Assembly: GCA_934792625.1 (NCBI GenBank)
Contig: CAKVON010000004.1
Location: 62,001 to 126,000, forward strand
Length of the DNA stretch: 64,000 bases
Reading direction: 5' to 3'
DNA from: an uncultured Atopobiaceae bacterium
Lineage (GTDB): Bacteria > Actinomycetota > Coriobacteriia > Coriobacteriales > Atopobiaceae
Shown in pieces: positions 35,402 to 45,700 of this stretch. Every line of letters begins with the position of its first letter. Positions within the stretch are counted from its first letter, which is position 1. The notes beneath the pieces were generated by a model, which was not told the DNA's origin, ran no database searches, and saw only the letters and a program-made list of their open reading frames with translations. The position numbers were made by a program, and so were the translations under genes.

Positions 35402-35410
35402 CGCTATTCC

Positions 35411-35460
35411 GCCCCACTTTGCCCCACAACTAAACACTTTCCCCCACCTTCAACCACTTT
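35411..35460 (-). promoter_or_regulatory. MraZ operator: five tandem 10-bp repeats
   Basis: On the minus strand five consecutive decamers fit AAAGTGGGGN: AAAGTGGTTG, AAGGTGGGGG, AAAGTGTTTA, GTTGTGGGGC and AAAGTGGGGC, exactly one helical turn apart. This is the arrangement known for MraZ-binding repeats upstream of mraZ in other bacteria. The array covers the likely -35. Two more GTGGGG units (35474-35479 and 35485-35490) lie upstream, 11 bases apart. Confidence 0.85.
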
Positions 35461-35754
35461 GACCCTCTTCTCACCCCACGCCAGCCCCACGGGCACCCAT
35501 TCGACCCAACATCTTGGGTGGCGAACACCTGTTTCCACCAGAGCAACGGACGATGGCGACGCACTGGCATGCCAAATTGTGATTGAAATATGAATCCGCA
35601 GGTAAAAGGCCATATAGCGAGAAGGGCCGCGAGTTCGTAAGGCCGTTCTTAACCCCAGGGCAGGGTCTGGACACGTCGCATGGCGACCTATGGAAACTTG
35701 GTTGTGAGGCATGTTGTGGCCCTGGCACCCAGCTCACCGCCCCGGATATGGACG

Positions 35755-35771
35755 GTGGGACGCCGTCCCAC
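35755..35771. repeat. Perfect inverted repeat GTGGGAC-GCC-GTCCCAC
   Basis: A 7-bp palindrome with a 3-base loop, without a T tract. A related 17-base copy (35795-35811, GTGGGACGCTCCCCCAC) begins exactly 40 bases later. Confidence 0.6.
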
Positions 35772-35794
35772 GCCAGGTGCGAAAGCGGCAAATA

Positions 35795-35811
35795 GTGGGA
35801 CGCTCCCCCAC
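35795..35811. repeat. Second, degenerate copy of the GTGGGAC inverted repeat
   Basis: GTGGG pairs with CCCAC. On the minus strand it lies 24 bases after the xer stop and is followed by TATTT, so it could also act as a weak terminator. Confidence 0.45.
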
Positions 35812-35834
35812 CGCCGCGCCGACACGCCGCCGCG

Positions 35835-36737
<903 letters not shown>

Positions 36738-36740
36738 CCT

Positions 36741-38449
<1,709 letters not shown>

Positions 38450-38536
38450 GTCCCGCCCCGGTAGGCGGCCCGACCCGCGAAACCCATTCCTAACGTACAC
38501 GCCACAAATCGACCCGAGGCCGGACCGTAACACGCG

Positions 38537-38555
38537 AAAAGGGCCTAACGGCCCT
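38537..38555 (-). terminator. Terminator overlapping the recN stop codon
   Basis: On the minus strand AGGGCC, loop GTTA, GGCCCT and then TTTT. The recN TAG stop is formed by the loop and the second arm of the stem, so the hairpin lies on the last codons of the gene. Confidence 0.7.
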
Positions 38556-40170
38556 GTTCGGCGAGAAGTGCGCGAGCGTGCTCGAGGGACGCCTCGTCGG
38601 CGTCTCCGGACAGAAGGCGGGCCACCTCGACCACGCGGTCCTGTCCCACGACCTCGGAGATTGTCGTCTCGGGAACGTCGGCCCCCGTCTTCCTGACGAC
38701 GTAGTGACGCTCGCCCATCACGGCAACCTGGGCCAGGTGGGTGACCACGATGACCTGGTGGGTGTGCGAAAGGTCGGACAGGACCTGTGCCAGCGCGCGG
38801 GCGGTGGCGCCGCCGACGCCCGCGTCGACCTCGTCGAACACAAGCGTGTCCACCTTGTCGGCCTCGCCCAGGACCACCTTGCAGGCAAGCATGACGCGAC
38901 TCGTCTCGCCGCCGGAGGCGATGCGACGCAAGGGACGCGCCGCCATGCCCGCTGCCGGCCTGTAGAGAAGTTCGACATGGCTGGGACCCATGCTGGTCCA
39001 CTGCTCGCGAGGTAGGCGCTCGACCGAGACCTCGACCTCGGCGGTACCCATCTCGAGCCTGCCCATCTGCTCGGTCACGCGAGCCGCAAGGCCGGTCGCC
39101 CCGGTCATGCGGACCTTGTCCAGTCGGTCTGCCGCGACGGCCAGGGCCGCCTCGGCGCGCTCGAGCTCCTCGGCGCAGGCGCGCTCGCGCTCGCCCTCGT
39201 CACCCGCCGCCTCGACGAGCTCGCGGGCACGGTCACGACGGTCAAGCACGTCGGCCATGCGAGGGCCATAGGTGCGCATGAGGCCCTGGAGCTGCGCCAT
39301 GCGCGACTGCATGCGGTCGAGCGAGGCGGGGTCGAAGTCGATGGAGTCACGGTAGTCGCGCAGGCCCTCGCCCACGTCCTCCACGTCCAGAAGCGCGCTC
39401 TGCAGTGCGTCGGCGCGCTCGGCGAGGTCCGGGTCGTAGGCGCTTGCCGCCCTGAGGGCCGAGACAGCCTCGCCCAGCAGGTCACGGGCGCCACCGTCGC
39501 CGCACACGGCCTCGCGGCCCTTCTCGGCAGCCATGATGAGGGCCTCGGCGTGCTCGGCCTTGGGAAGCGTTGCCTCGAGCTCCTCGAGCTCGCCCGCGCG
39601 GGGGTTGGCCTCGTCAATGCGCGCCAGGACGAAGCGCGCCTCCTCCAGGCGCTCGGCACCGGCGCGACCCATGTCGCGGACGCGCTCGAGCTCGGAGGCC
39701 GCCTTGCGGGCGGCGGCGAGCGCGGCACGATACTCGGCGAGGGCGCGGTCCGCCCCGTCGCCACAGAAGGCGTCAAGAAGCTCGGTGTGGGCAGCTGGGG
39801 ACAGCAGCCTCTGGTGCTCGTGCTGGCCGCACAGGTCAACCGTGGCGCCCGGGCCCTCGGCAAGCTCGCGCACCGAGGCCATGTGCCCGTCGAGCGACAC
39901 ACGGCCGCGGCCGTCGGCCGACACCCTGCGGCGGACCACGTGCCCGTCAGGGTCGTCGGGCCCGAAGATGCGACCCTCGACCACGAGGGCATCGGAGCCC
40001 TCGCGCACCATCGAGGCATCGGCGCGCTCCCCCACGAGCAGCTTGAGGGCGCTGAGAAGCGCCGTCTTGCCGGCACCCGTCTCGCCCGTGATGACGGTCA
40101 TGCCCAAGGCGGGCTCTATCACGGCGTCGCGAATCAGCGCGACGTCGCATACCTGGAGCTCGTCGATCAT
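38545..40170 (-). CDS. recN: DNA repair protein RecN
   Basis: SMC-like ATPase acting at double-strand breaks. The 541 residues have Walker A ITGETGAGKTALL at the N-terminus, a central coiled coil with the QHEHQRLL motif, the signature RIASGGETSRVMLACK, Walker B TLVFDEVDAGVGGATA and the H-loop VTHLAQVA. The ATG at 40170 overlaps the nadK stop (ATGA), a standard nadK-recN pairing. Confidence 0.95.
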   Translation of the reverse strand: MIDELQVCDVALIRDAVIEPALGMTVITGETGAGKTALLSALKLLVGERADASMVREGSDALVVEGRIFGPDDPDGHVVRRRVSADGRGRVSLDGHMASVRELAEGPGATVDLCGQHEHQRLLSPAAHTELLDAFCGDGADRALAEYRAALAAARKAASELERVRDMGRAGAERLEEARFVLARIDEANPRAGELEELEATLPKAEHAEALIMAAEKGREAVCGDGGARDLLGEAVSALRAASAYDPDLAERADALQSALLDVEDVGEGLRDYRDSIDFDPASLDRMQSRMAQLQGLMRTYGPRMADVLDRRDRARELVEAAGDEGERERACAEELERAEAALAVAADRLDKVRMTGATGLAARVTEQMGRLEMGTAEVEVSVERLPREQWTSMGPSHVELLYRPAAGMAARPLRRIASGGETSRVMLACKVVLGEADKVDTLVFDEVDAGVGGATARALAQVLSDLSHTHQVIVVTHLAQVAVMGERHYVVRKTGADVPETTISEVVGQDRVVEVARLLSGDADEASLEHARALLAEQGR

Positions 40171-41018
40171 TTGCGCACCCGCCCATAGAACACGCGAGAG
40201 ACAGAGTTGTAGAAGCTCTGCGAGCCTCCGTCCAACAGGATGACGTCGCCAGGGCCACGGCGCACGGCGACGCGCTCGACGCAGGCACCGCGGTGCGCGA
40301 TCTGGCCGTCGACGAACGCCACGCGCTCGCTGGGACGCTCCTCGCACATCTCGAGCTCGACGACGTCGGACGATGCCGTGAGGAAGGCGCGCGCCAGGAT
40401 GGTGTGGGGCGAGATGGGCACGCAGACCATGCCCTTGAAGTCGGGGTGCACGAAGGGGCCGCCGCTCGCCAGGGCGTAACCCGTGGAGCCTGTGGCGGTA
40501 GAGACGACGAAGCCGTCGCCGCGAATCCTGTCGATGTGCGTGCCCGAGACACTGACGTCAAACTCGACCATGTCGCCCTCGGCACCGCGGGAAAGCGCGA
40601 GCTCGTTGAGGGCGAAGTGGTGTTCGGTGAGGTCGCTACCATCCGGCAGAACCATGTCCAGCTCGACGTCGAGCGTGGCACGACGCGAGGCGTGCATCTC
40701 GCCCGCAAGGGCATCCGAGACGGAACCGATCACGTTGTCGGAGCCGGCGCCCGTGAGAAAGCCAAGGTGCCCGAAGGACAGACCGAGGATGGGAACCTCC
40801 GAGTAGCCGACGATCTTGGCCGCGCGCAGCAGCGTGCCGTCGCCGCCGAGGGAGACCACCAGGTCGCAGCCATCGGCAGTCGTAAAGCCCTTGGGGTCGA
40901 GCTTCTTGTCGTGTGCCCATCGGACGACGCCACCCTCGCCCTCGAGCCACTCGGTGATGGCCTTTGAGGCCTCCACGGCCACCGGCCGTGAGTAGTTGGG
41001 GACGAGAAGGACCTCCAC
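40167..41018 (-). CDS. nadK: NAD kinase
   Basis: Phosphorylates NAD to NADP. The 283 residues carry the GGDGT motif (VVSLGGDGTLLRAAK), FGHLGFLT, the NE/D motif ALNELALSRG, and the Gly-rich DGFVVSTATGSTGYALASGG. It begins with GTG at 41018, with AGGAG nine bases upstream. It is separated from tlyA by 187 bases with a possible -10 (TACACT) of its own and is coupled to recN. Confidence 0.95.
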   Translation of the reverse strand: MEVLLVPNYSRPVAVEASKAITEWLEGEGGVVRWAHDKKLDPKGFTTADGCDLVVSLGGDGTLLRAAKIVGYSEVPILGLSFGHLGFLTGAGSDNVIGSVSDALAGEMHASRRATLDVELDMVLPDGSDLTEHHFALNELALSRGAEGDMVEFDVSVSGTHIDRIRGDGFVVSTATGSTGYALASGGPFVHPDFKGMVCVPISPHTILARAFLTASSDVVELEMCEERPSERVAFVDGQIAHRGACVERVAVRRGPGDVILLDGGSQSFYNSVSRVFYGRVRK

Positions 41019-41205
41019 GTGGCACGCTCCTCATGTCGAGGCGCCCGTGCGCACGGTCTTCGACCAACCGGCAGACGGGCGGGAAACTGGCAGTCTCTGA
41101 AGTGTAACACCGCCCAGGCAAGACGGGACCAGAGGTGACGCCTAACAATGTGTCAGACGCAAAAGGGCAGCTTGAGGGCAGAGTCGTATAGATCTACCGC
41201 ACACC

Positions 41206-41988
41206 CTACGACGCGACGGAGCCGATGACGGCATCGAAGTCGATCGGGCGGGGTTCGGTGCCGACGGCACCCAGAAGAAGAAACTCGTGGTTGCCCTTGT
41301 GGCCGGTGATGGGACTGGCGCACGCAGCCTGCGGGGCGAGGCCAACCTCGCCAAATGCGTCGGCAACGCGCTCGAGGCACTCCAGCCACACCACGGGATC
41401 ACGCACGATGCCGCCCTCCCCCACCTGCGCACGGTCCGCCTCGAACTGAGGCTTAACCAGGGTGAGAAACGATCCCGTGTCGCTCAGCAGGGCACGCACG
41501 GCATCGAGGATGGTGAGCACCGAGGTAAACGAGACGTCACAGACGGCCAGGTCGATGGTGCCCACGCGCTCGGGCGTGGCGACATCGACGATGTTGGTTC
41601 GCTCGAGAAGCTCGACGCGCGGGTCGTGTCTGAGCGACCAGTCGAACTGCGCATAGCCAACGTCGACCGAGACGACGCTCGCGGCGCCACGCTTGAGCAA
41701 GCAGTCGGTAAAGCCGCCCGTGGAGCAGCCGACATCCAGGCAGGCAAGGCCCGTCGGGTCGACGCCAAACGCATCGAGGCCACCCGCGAGCTTGAGGCCA
41801 CCGCGGCTCACGTACGGGATGCGGCCCTTGACGTGGACCTCGATGCCCGGCTTGACCTGCTCGCCCGGAGACGTGAGCCTGCGGCCCCCGCCCGAGACCT
41901 CGCCCGCCATGATCGAGCGCATGGCTTCGTCGCGGTCGCGAAAGAAGCCCTGGCTCACGAGCTCGTCATCGAGACGCACCCTTGGCAT
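41206..41988 (-). CDS. tlyA: TlyA family rRNA 2'-O-methyltransferase
   Basis: A 260-residue protein with an N-terminal S4 RNA-binding domain (RLDDELVSQGFFRDRDEAMRSIMAG, key region RLDDELV) and an FtsJ/RrmJ-like methyltransferase domain: YVSRGGLKLAGGLDAF, SAM loop CLDVGCSTGGFTDCLL, CDVSFTSV and LVKPQFE. In mycobacteria TlyA methylates 16S and 23S rRNA and confers capreomycin sensitivity. It follows xseB by four bases. Confidence 0.93.
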   Translation of the reverse strand: MPRVRLDDELVSQGFFRDRDEAMRSIMAGEVSGGGRRLTSPGEQVKPGIEVHVKGRIPYVSRGGLKLAGGLDAFGVDPTGLACLDVGCSTGGFTDCLLKRGAASVVSVDVGYAQFDWSLRHDPRVELLERTNIVDVATPERVGTIDLAVCDVSFTSVLTILDAVRALLSDTGSFLTLVKPQFEADRAQVGEGGIVRDPVVWLECLERVADAFGEVGLAPQAACASPITGHKGNHEFLLLGAVGTEPRPIDFDAVIGSVAS

Positions 41989-41992
41989 GAGG

Positions 41993-42283
41993 CTAGTTCG
42001 ACCCCTCGGAATCGGACTTCGTCTCGGGCGTGCCGCCATCGGCGGCCTCGGCCTCGGGGTCCTTCTCGGCAGCGTCGCCCTCGAGCATGGCGCGCTCCTT
42101 GGGAGAGAAGTCGACCTTGTCGACCATCTCGACCGCCTTGGAACCCAGGGCGATGGCCTCGTCAAACAGGTCGAGGGAACGCTCGAGCGAGGTCCCCTTG
42201 TCACGGACGTCGCCCACGATCTGGTCGAGGCGCTCCGTGATGTCGTCGAAGGTCTTGTAGGCGGAAACGTCCACCTTGGCCAT
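41993..42283 (-). CDS. xseB: Exodeoxyribonuclease VII small subunit
   Basis: A 96-residue protein with the XseB helical motif YKTFDDITERLDQIV and LERSLDLFDEAIALG. The family is usually about 70-80 residues; the extra C-terminal 30 are acidic and disordered. The large subunit XseA is not in the window. ATG 42283 abuts the nusB stop. Confidence 0.85.
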   Translation of the reverse strand: MAKVDVSAYKTFDDITERLDQIVGDVRDKGTSLERSLDLFDEAIALGSKAVEMVDKVDFSPKERAMLEGDAAEKDPEAEAADGGTPETKSDSEGSN

Positions 42284-42284
42284 G

Positions 42285-42917
42285 CTACTCGCCGTCCGTC
42301 TGGGACTCGTAGTCGTCGTGGCCATAGGCGTCGTCGTAGCCGTAGCCGTCGTCACCGTCGTAGCCGGCGGCCTCGTCATAGTCGGACGCGTCGGGCTCGA
42401 CCGTGGGCTGGCCAAACTCGGCAACGAGGTCGTGGCCGGCGTCGATGGACTTTGCGATGCTGGCGAGAAGACCGTTGATGAACTTGGCGGACTCGTCGGT
42501 GCCATAGGCCTTGGCAAGCTCGACGGACTCGTTGATGGTCACGGGAATCGTGACGTCATCGATCTCGAGCATCTCGTAGAGGGCCATACGCAGGAGGTTG
42601 CGATCGACCGACGGCATGCGGGCGACGTCCCAGCGCTTGGAGAAGTGCGTGAGGATGCGATCGAGCTCGGCACGCATGGAGCCGACGCCCTGCGCGAGCT
42701 GCTCGCCGAACTCGTCGATCGGACCGGCAGTCACGGCAAGCTCGCCGGCGGTGTCGGGGTCAGCCTCGACGCCCTCGAGCTTGGTGGGGTTGTCGGTGAG
42801 GACATAGGGGCCGGACAGGACGTCATCGACGGAACGCGACGTCGCCTCGGCCTGGAAGATGACCTGGAGGGCCTGGCTGCGGGCGAGGGTGCGCCCGGAG
42901 ATGTGGGACTTCTGCAC
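42285..42917 (-). CDS. nusB: Transcription antitermination factor NusB with acidic Tyr/Asp/Gly-rich tail
   Basis: Binds boxA RNA with S10 for rRNA antitermination. The core (about residues 1-158) has GRTLARSQALQVIFQAE, VDRNLLRMALYEML, VTINESVELAKAYGTDESAKFINGLLASI (key part INESVELAKAYG and FINGLL). The remaining 50 residues are an acidic low-complexity tail with repeated DDGYGYDDAYGHDD-like units, so the protein is 210 residues against 140-160 for typical NusB. It begins with GTG at 42917 after AAGGAG. It belongs to the run asp23-nusB-xseB-tlyA. Confidence 0.9.
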   Translation of the reverse strand: MQKSHISGRTLARSQALQVIFQAEATSRSVDDVLSGPYVLTDNPTKLEGVEADPDTAGELAVTAGPIDEFGEQLAQGVGSMRAELDRILTHFSKRWDVARMPSVDRNLLRMALYEMLEIDDVTIPVTINESVELAKAYGTDESAKFINGLLASIAKSIDAGHDLVAEFGQPTVEPDASDYDEAAGYDGDDGYGYDDAYGHDDYESQTDGE

Positions 42918-42924
42918 GGCTACG

Positions 42925-43287
42925 TTACTCCTTGGGGAAGACGAGGCTGTCGATGCAGACGTTGACGGCCGAGACGCTCACGCCAACCTGCTCGTTGATG
43001 GCGGCGCTAACCTCGGCGCGGACCTGCTCGGCCAGCTTGGTGAACGTATAACCGAAGAAGACGGCCAAGTGGACGGTCACGACGAGGCCAGCCTCGTCGG
43101 TCTCGCACTCGACGGCGCGACCGCCCTGAACGGTCTTGCTGGTGAAGACCGAGATGAGGCTCGAGGCGATGTCGTTACCGCCCACGCGAGCGACGCCGGT
43201 GACGCGCTCGGCCGCGGCCGAGACGATGGTGGCGATGACGCTCTTGGAGATGCCGATGCCGGAGAGGATAATCTCGGTGTCTTCCAT
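42925..43287 (-). CDS. Asp23/Gls24 family envelope stress response protein
   Basis: A 120-residue Asp23/Gls24 protein. Family features are GIGISKSVIATIVSAAAERVTGVARVGG, with TGV in the typical place, and VTVHLAVFFGYTFTKLAEQVRAEVSAAI (key VHLAV...F..G). In Firmicutes such genes (YqhY) precede nusB and are linked to lipid metabolism; the same neighbour is seen here. It has AAAGGA before the ATG. Two TATAGT hexamers (43352-43357 and 43398-43403) upstream are candidate -10 elements. Confidence 0.9.
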   Translation of the reverse strand: MEDTEIILSGIGISKSVIATIVSAAAERVTGVARVGGNDIASSLISVFTSKTVQGGRAVECETDEAGLVVTVHLAVFFGYTFTKLAEQVRAEVSAAINEQVGVSVSAVNVCIDSLVFPKE

Positions 43288-43351
43288 GCTGGTCCTTTCG
43301 CGGCCCGCGGGCGTCTACGGCCTCGCGGGATGCCTTATTCCTAACTTGTTA

Positions 43352-43403
43352 ACTATACCAGCAAGCAAAATGAGATTCACGCAAGCCAGGAGCTGCGACT
43401 ATA
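43352..43403 (-). promoter_or_regulatory. Candidate -10 elements of the asp23-nusB-xseB-tlyA unit
   Basis: TATAGT occurs twice on the minus strand (43352-43357 and 43398-43403) in an A+T-rich intergenic region downstream of the efp terminator. Neither has a clear -35 at 17 bases. Confidence 0.4.
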
Positions 43404-43473
43404 CGAACACATGTGGTACAAGGAACGTTCATCGCCTGACGCCCACCAAACAACACCCAGGCACTTCTCGCTA

Positions 43474-43512
43474 GTAAAGAAAGACGGCGCCCCATGTAGG
43501 TGGGACGCCGCC
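43474..43512 (-). terminator. Rho-independent terminator after efp
   Basis: A 12-bp stem with two G-T pairs (43483-43494 with 43501-43512), a 6-base loop and TTTCTTTAC on the minus strand. It separates efp from the asp23 unit. Confidence 0.85.
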
Positions 43513-43570
43513 TTTAGCGCGTGCAATGCAAAGACCCTGTCGAGAAGGGCCTTGGGTCGTCTGCCAGTCC

Positions 43571-44134
43571 TTAGAGGCGCTGGACGAACTTGCCCGTACG
43601 GGTGTCGACCTTGATGCGCTCGCCCTGGTTGAGGTACATCGGGACCTGGATGGTGGCGCCGGTCTCGATGACGGCGGGCTTGGTGCCACCCTGGACGGTG
43701 TCGCCCTTGAAGCCGGGGTCGGTCTCGGTGACCTCGACCTCGATGAACATCGGCGGGTTCACGCCGAGGAGCTCCTCGTCGGCGTACAGCAGCTGGCAGA
43801 TGTCGTTCTCCTTGAGCCACTTGACCTTCTCGCCGATGTAGCTGTCGGAGACGGGAATCTGGTCGTAGGTCTCGGTGTCCATGAAGTAGAACGCGTCACC
43901 GTCGGTGTAAAGATACTGCATCTCCTTGGTGATCAGCTGGACGTTCTCGAACTTGGAGCCGGCGTTGCAGGTCTGGTCGATGGTGCGGCCGTCGCGCAGG
44001 TCCTTGATCTTGTAGCGGACGAAGGCGCCGCCCTTACCGGGCTTGACGTGCTGGAACTCGACGATCGTGTAGTACTTGCCGTCGATCTTGAGGCCCATGC
44101 CGTTCTTGAAGTCTGCGGTGCTGATGGTTGCCAC
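43571..44134 (-). CDS. efp: Elongation factor P
   Basis: Rescues ribosomes stalled at polyproline. The 187-residue, three-domain protein has the modification loop HVKPGKGGAF with K34 at the tip, and the C-terminal signature region near GERIKVDTRTGKFVQR. The lysine type of loop could be modified, but no EpmA/EpmB gene is in the window. It starts with GTG at 44134. It has its own -10 (TATACT) and terminator, so it is a single-gene unit. Confidence 0.97.
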   Translation of the reverse strand: MATISTADFKNGMGLKIDGKYYTIVEFQHVKPGKGGAFVRYKIKDLRDGRTIDQTCNAGSKFENVQLITKEMQYLYTDGDAFYFMDTETYDQIPVSDSYIGEKVKWLKENDICQLLYADEELLGVNPPMFIEVEVTETDPGFKGDTVQGGTKPAVIETGATIQVPMYLNQGERIKVDTRTGKFVQRL

Positions 44135-44161
44135 TGGTAGCTCTCTTTCCCTAAAAGTGCT

Positions 44162-44182
44162 GTGCCCCGACTACCGGGGCAC
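44162..44182 (-). terminator. Hairpin between the PTS operon and efp
   Basis: A perfect 8-bp stem (GTGCCCCG with CGGGGCAC) around ACTAC, followed by ACTTTT on the minus strand. It may terminate the mannose PTS operon, or act as a leader hairpin of efp, because the efp -10 lies just upstream. Confidence 0.55.
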
Positions 44183-44198
44183 GAATGGATGCGTCAAA

Positions 44199-44204
44199 AG
44201 TATA
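44199..44204 (-). promoter_or_regulatory. -10 element of efp
   Basis: TATACT on the minus strand at the end of the DUF956 gene region, with TTTCGC 17 bases upstream as a weak -35. The efp start is about 65 bases downstream. Confidence 0.45.
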
Positions 44205-44212
44205 GCGCAGCG

Positions 44213-44584
44213 CTAGCCACGGCGAAACAGACCACACACACCCGCCTTGAGCACGTCAACAAGACTTGGGGAGCGAACGAGCTTGCTGTCGCCCAGGTGC
44301 TCGCGCAACGCTCGCAGCGTCTTCTTGTTATCCCTGGTCGAGAACGAGAAGCTGCCGTTCTCCTTCGTGAAGATCGCAAAGCGCACGATCCTCTTGTTAA
44401 AAACGACCGAAGCGGCAACGTGGTCAATCTGGTCCCAGGGAATCTGGATGTAGTCCTCCGGGTTGCGCTCGTTGTAGAACTCGACCGCCTTGTTGCCGAC
44501 CATCATGTTGCCGTACGTGTCCATCCCCTGGAAGGACGTGGCGGGAATCGTCAGGTCGACCCTGCTGTTTTGCGATTGGGCCAT
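44213..44584 (-). CDS. DUF956 family protein (ManO-like) of the mannose PTS operon
   Basis: A 123-residue cytoplasmic protein of the DUF956 family, which is found at the end of mannose-family PTS operons in Gram-positive bacteria and is named ManO in some of them. Motifs are GMDTYGNMMVGNKAVEFYN, the EDYIQIPWDQIDHVAASV region and FSFSTRDNKKTLRALR. A regulatory role is proposed from context only. ATG 44584 has AGGAG about 10 bases upstream. A strong hairpin separates it from the IID gene. Confidence 0.85.
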   Translation of the reverse strand: MAQSQNSRVDLTIPATSFQGMDTYGNMMVGNKAVEFYNERNPEDYIQIPWDQIDHVAASVVFNKRIVRFAIFTKENGSFSFSTRDNKKTLRALREHLGDSKLVRSPSLVDVLKAGVCGLFRRG

Positions 44585-44624
44585 GGTATGGAAGCTCCTG
44601 GGTCCGTGTGTTTCCAATAATGCG

Positions 44625-44669
44625 GGCGGGCCGCACCGCGCCACGAATGCGACGACGATGCGGCCCGCC
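44625..44669 (-). terminator. Strong intergenic hairpin between manZ and DUF956
   Basis: A perfect 11-bp stem (44625-44635 with 44659-44669) without a real T run. It may partly terminate or stabilise the 3' end of the PTS mRNA, lowering expression of the DUF956 gene relative to the transporter. Confidence 0.5.
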
Positions 44670-44722
44670 TCTATCGGTTGCCCGAAGGGTGCGGCAACTC
44701 GATGTTAAGTGCCAAGCAGAGC

Positions 44723-45682
44723 TTACAGCAGGCCAATCAGGTGACCGACGATGCCGACGGCGAACAGGGCCAGGATGATGACGATCGGGCTGACCTTCTT
44801 CTTGAGCAGCTTGCAGCAAAGCAGGGTGAGAAGAACTGCCGCGAGACCAGGAATCAGCTGGTCGAGGTTGCCCTGCAGCGTGGTCGTCTTGACGGCGTTA
44901 AGGCCGGTGGCGCCCAGGGAACTGTACTGCGAGAGTGCGCTCTGGATGGCAGCGGCGGGGCCCATGCCGTCACCGGTGCCGGTCGCGATGGTGTTGATCG
45001 CGTTCCAGTCGATGTAGGCACCCTCCTGCTGGGTGATCTGAGAGACGATCGGCGTGAAGCTGATAGAGACCCAGCGCTGGACAAGCGAGCCGATGATGAA
45101 CATGCCGAGGATCGACGCGCCCTCGGTCACCTTGCCCATCAGGCCGCCAGAGAGGTCCTTGGCGATGGAGGAGCCGACCTTGTAGCCAAACTCCTGCGTG
45201 TACCACAGGAACGCAATACGGATGATGTTCCACGCGAAGAAGAACAGCAGCGGGCCGACGATGGAGCCGGACAGCGCCAGGGAGGCGCCCAGGGCGCCCA
45301 GGATCGGGCGAAGGGTGAACCAGAAGACGGGGTCACCGACGCCCGCCAGCGGACCCATCATGCCGACCTTGACGCCCTGGATGGCGGCATCGTCGACGGG
45401 GGCGCCGTTGGCACGCTCCTCCTCAAGGGCGAGGGCGACGCCGATGACGGGTGCGGAGACGTACGGGTGCGTGTTGTAGAACTCCAGGTGGCGCTTGAGG
45501 GCTGCGGCCTGGTCCTCCTTGTTGGGATAGAGCTTCTTGATCGCGGGGATCATCGAGAAGCACCAGCCGCCGTTCTGCATGCGCTCGTAGTTCCAGGAGC
45601 CCTGGAGGAACTGGTGACGGAAGCACACGGCCTTACGGTCGGAGGTCGACAGCGTGACCTTGTTCTCGTTGTTTTCTGCCAT
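44723..45682 (-). CDS. manZ: PTS mannose/fructose/sorbose family IID component
   Basis: Membrane subunit IID that works with IIC in sugar import. The 319 residues have family features FRHQFLQGSWNYERMQNGGW, HLEFYNTHPYVSAPVIGV (key FYNTHPY), GVKVGMMGPLAGVGDP and PILGALGASLA, and a hydrophobic C-terminus. It is third in the manX-manY-manZ order. Confidence 0.93.
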   Translation of the reverse strand: MAENNENKVTLSTSDRKAVCFRHQFLQGSWNYERMQNGGWCFSMIPAIKKLYPNKEDQAAALKRHLEFYNTHPYVSAPVIGVALALEEERANGAPVDDAAIQGVKVGMMGPLAGVGDPVFWFTLRPILGALGASLALSGSIVGPLLFFFAWNIIRIAFLWYTQEFGYKVGSSIAKDLSGGLMGKVTEGASILGMFIIGSLVQRWVSISFTPIVSQITQQEGAYIDWNAINTIATGTGDGMGPAAAIQSALSQYSSLGATGLNAVKTTTLQGNLDQLIPGLAAVLLTLLCCKLLKKKVSPIVIILALFAVGIVGHLIGLL

Positions 45683-45700
45683 TAGTGTCAGCCTCCCTTC

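Larger units (their letters stand above)
35472..35834. other. Intergenic stretch between xer and mraZ, no gene seen
   Basis: About 360 bases with no credible coding frame. The part near 35575-35660 is unusually A+T-rich. It holds extra GTGGGG units, a GAGAAGG motif at 35619, and two hairpins listed separately. Short open frames on both strands here lack start signals and recognisable products. Confidence 0.6.
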
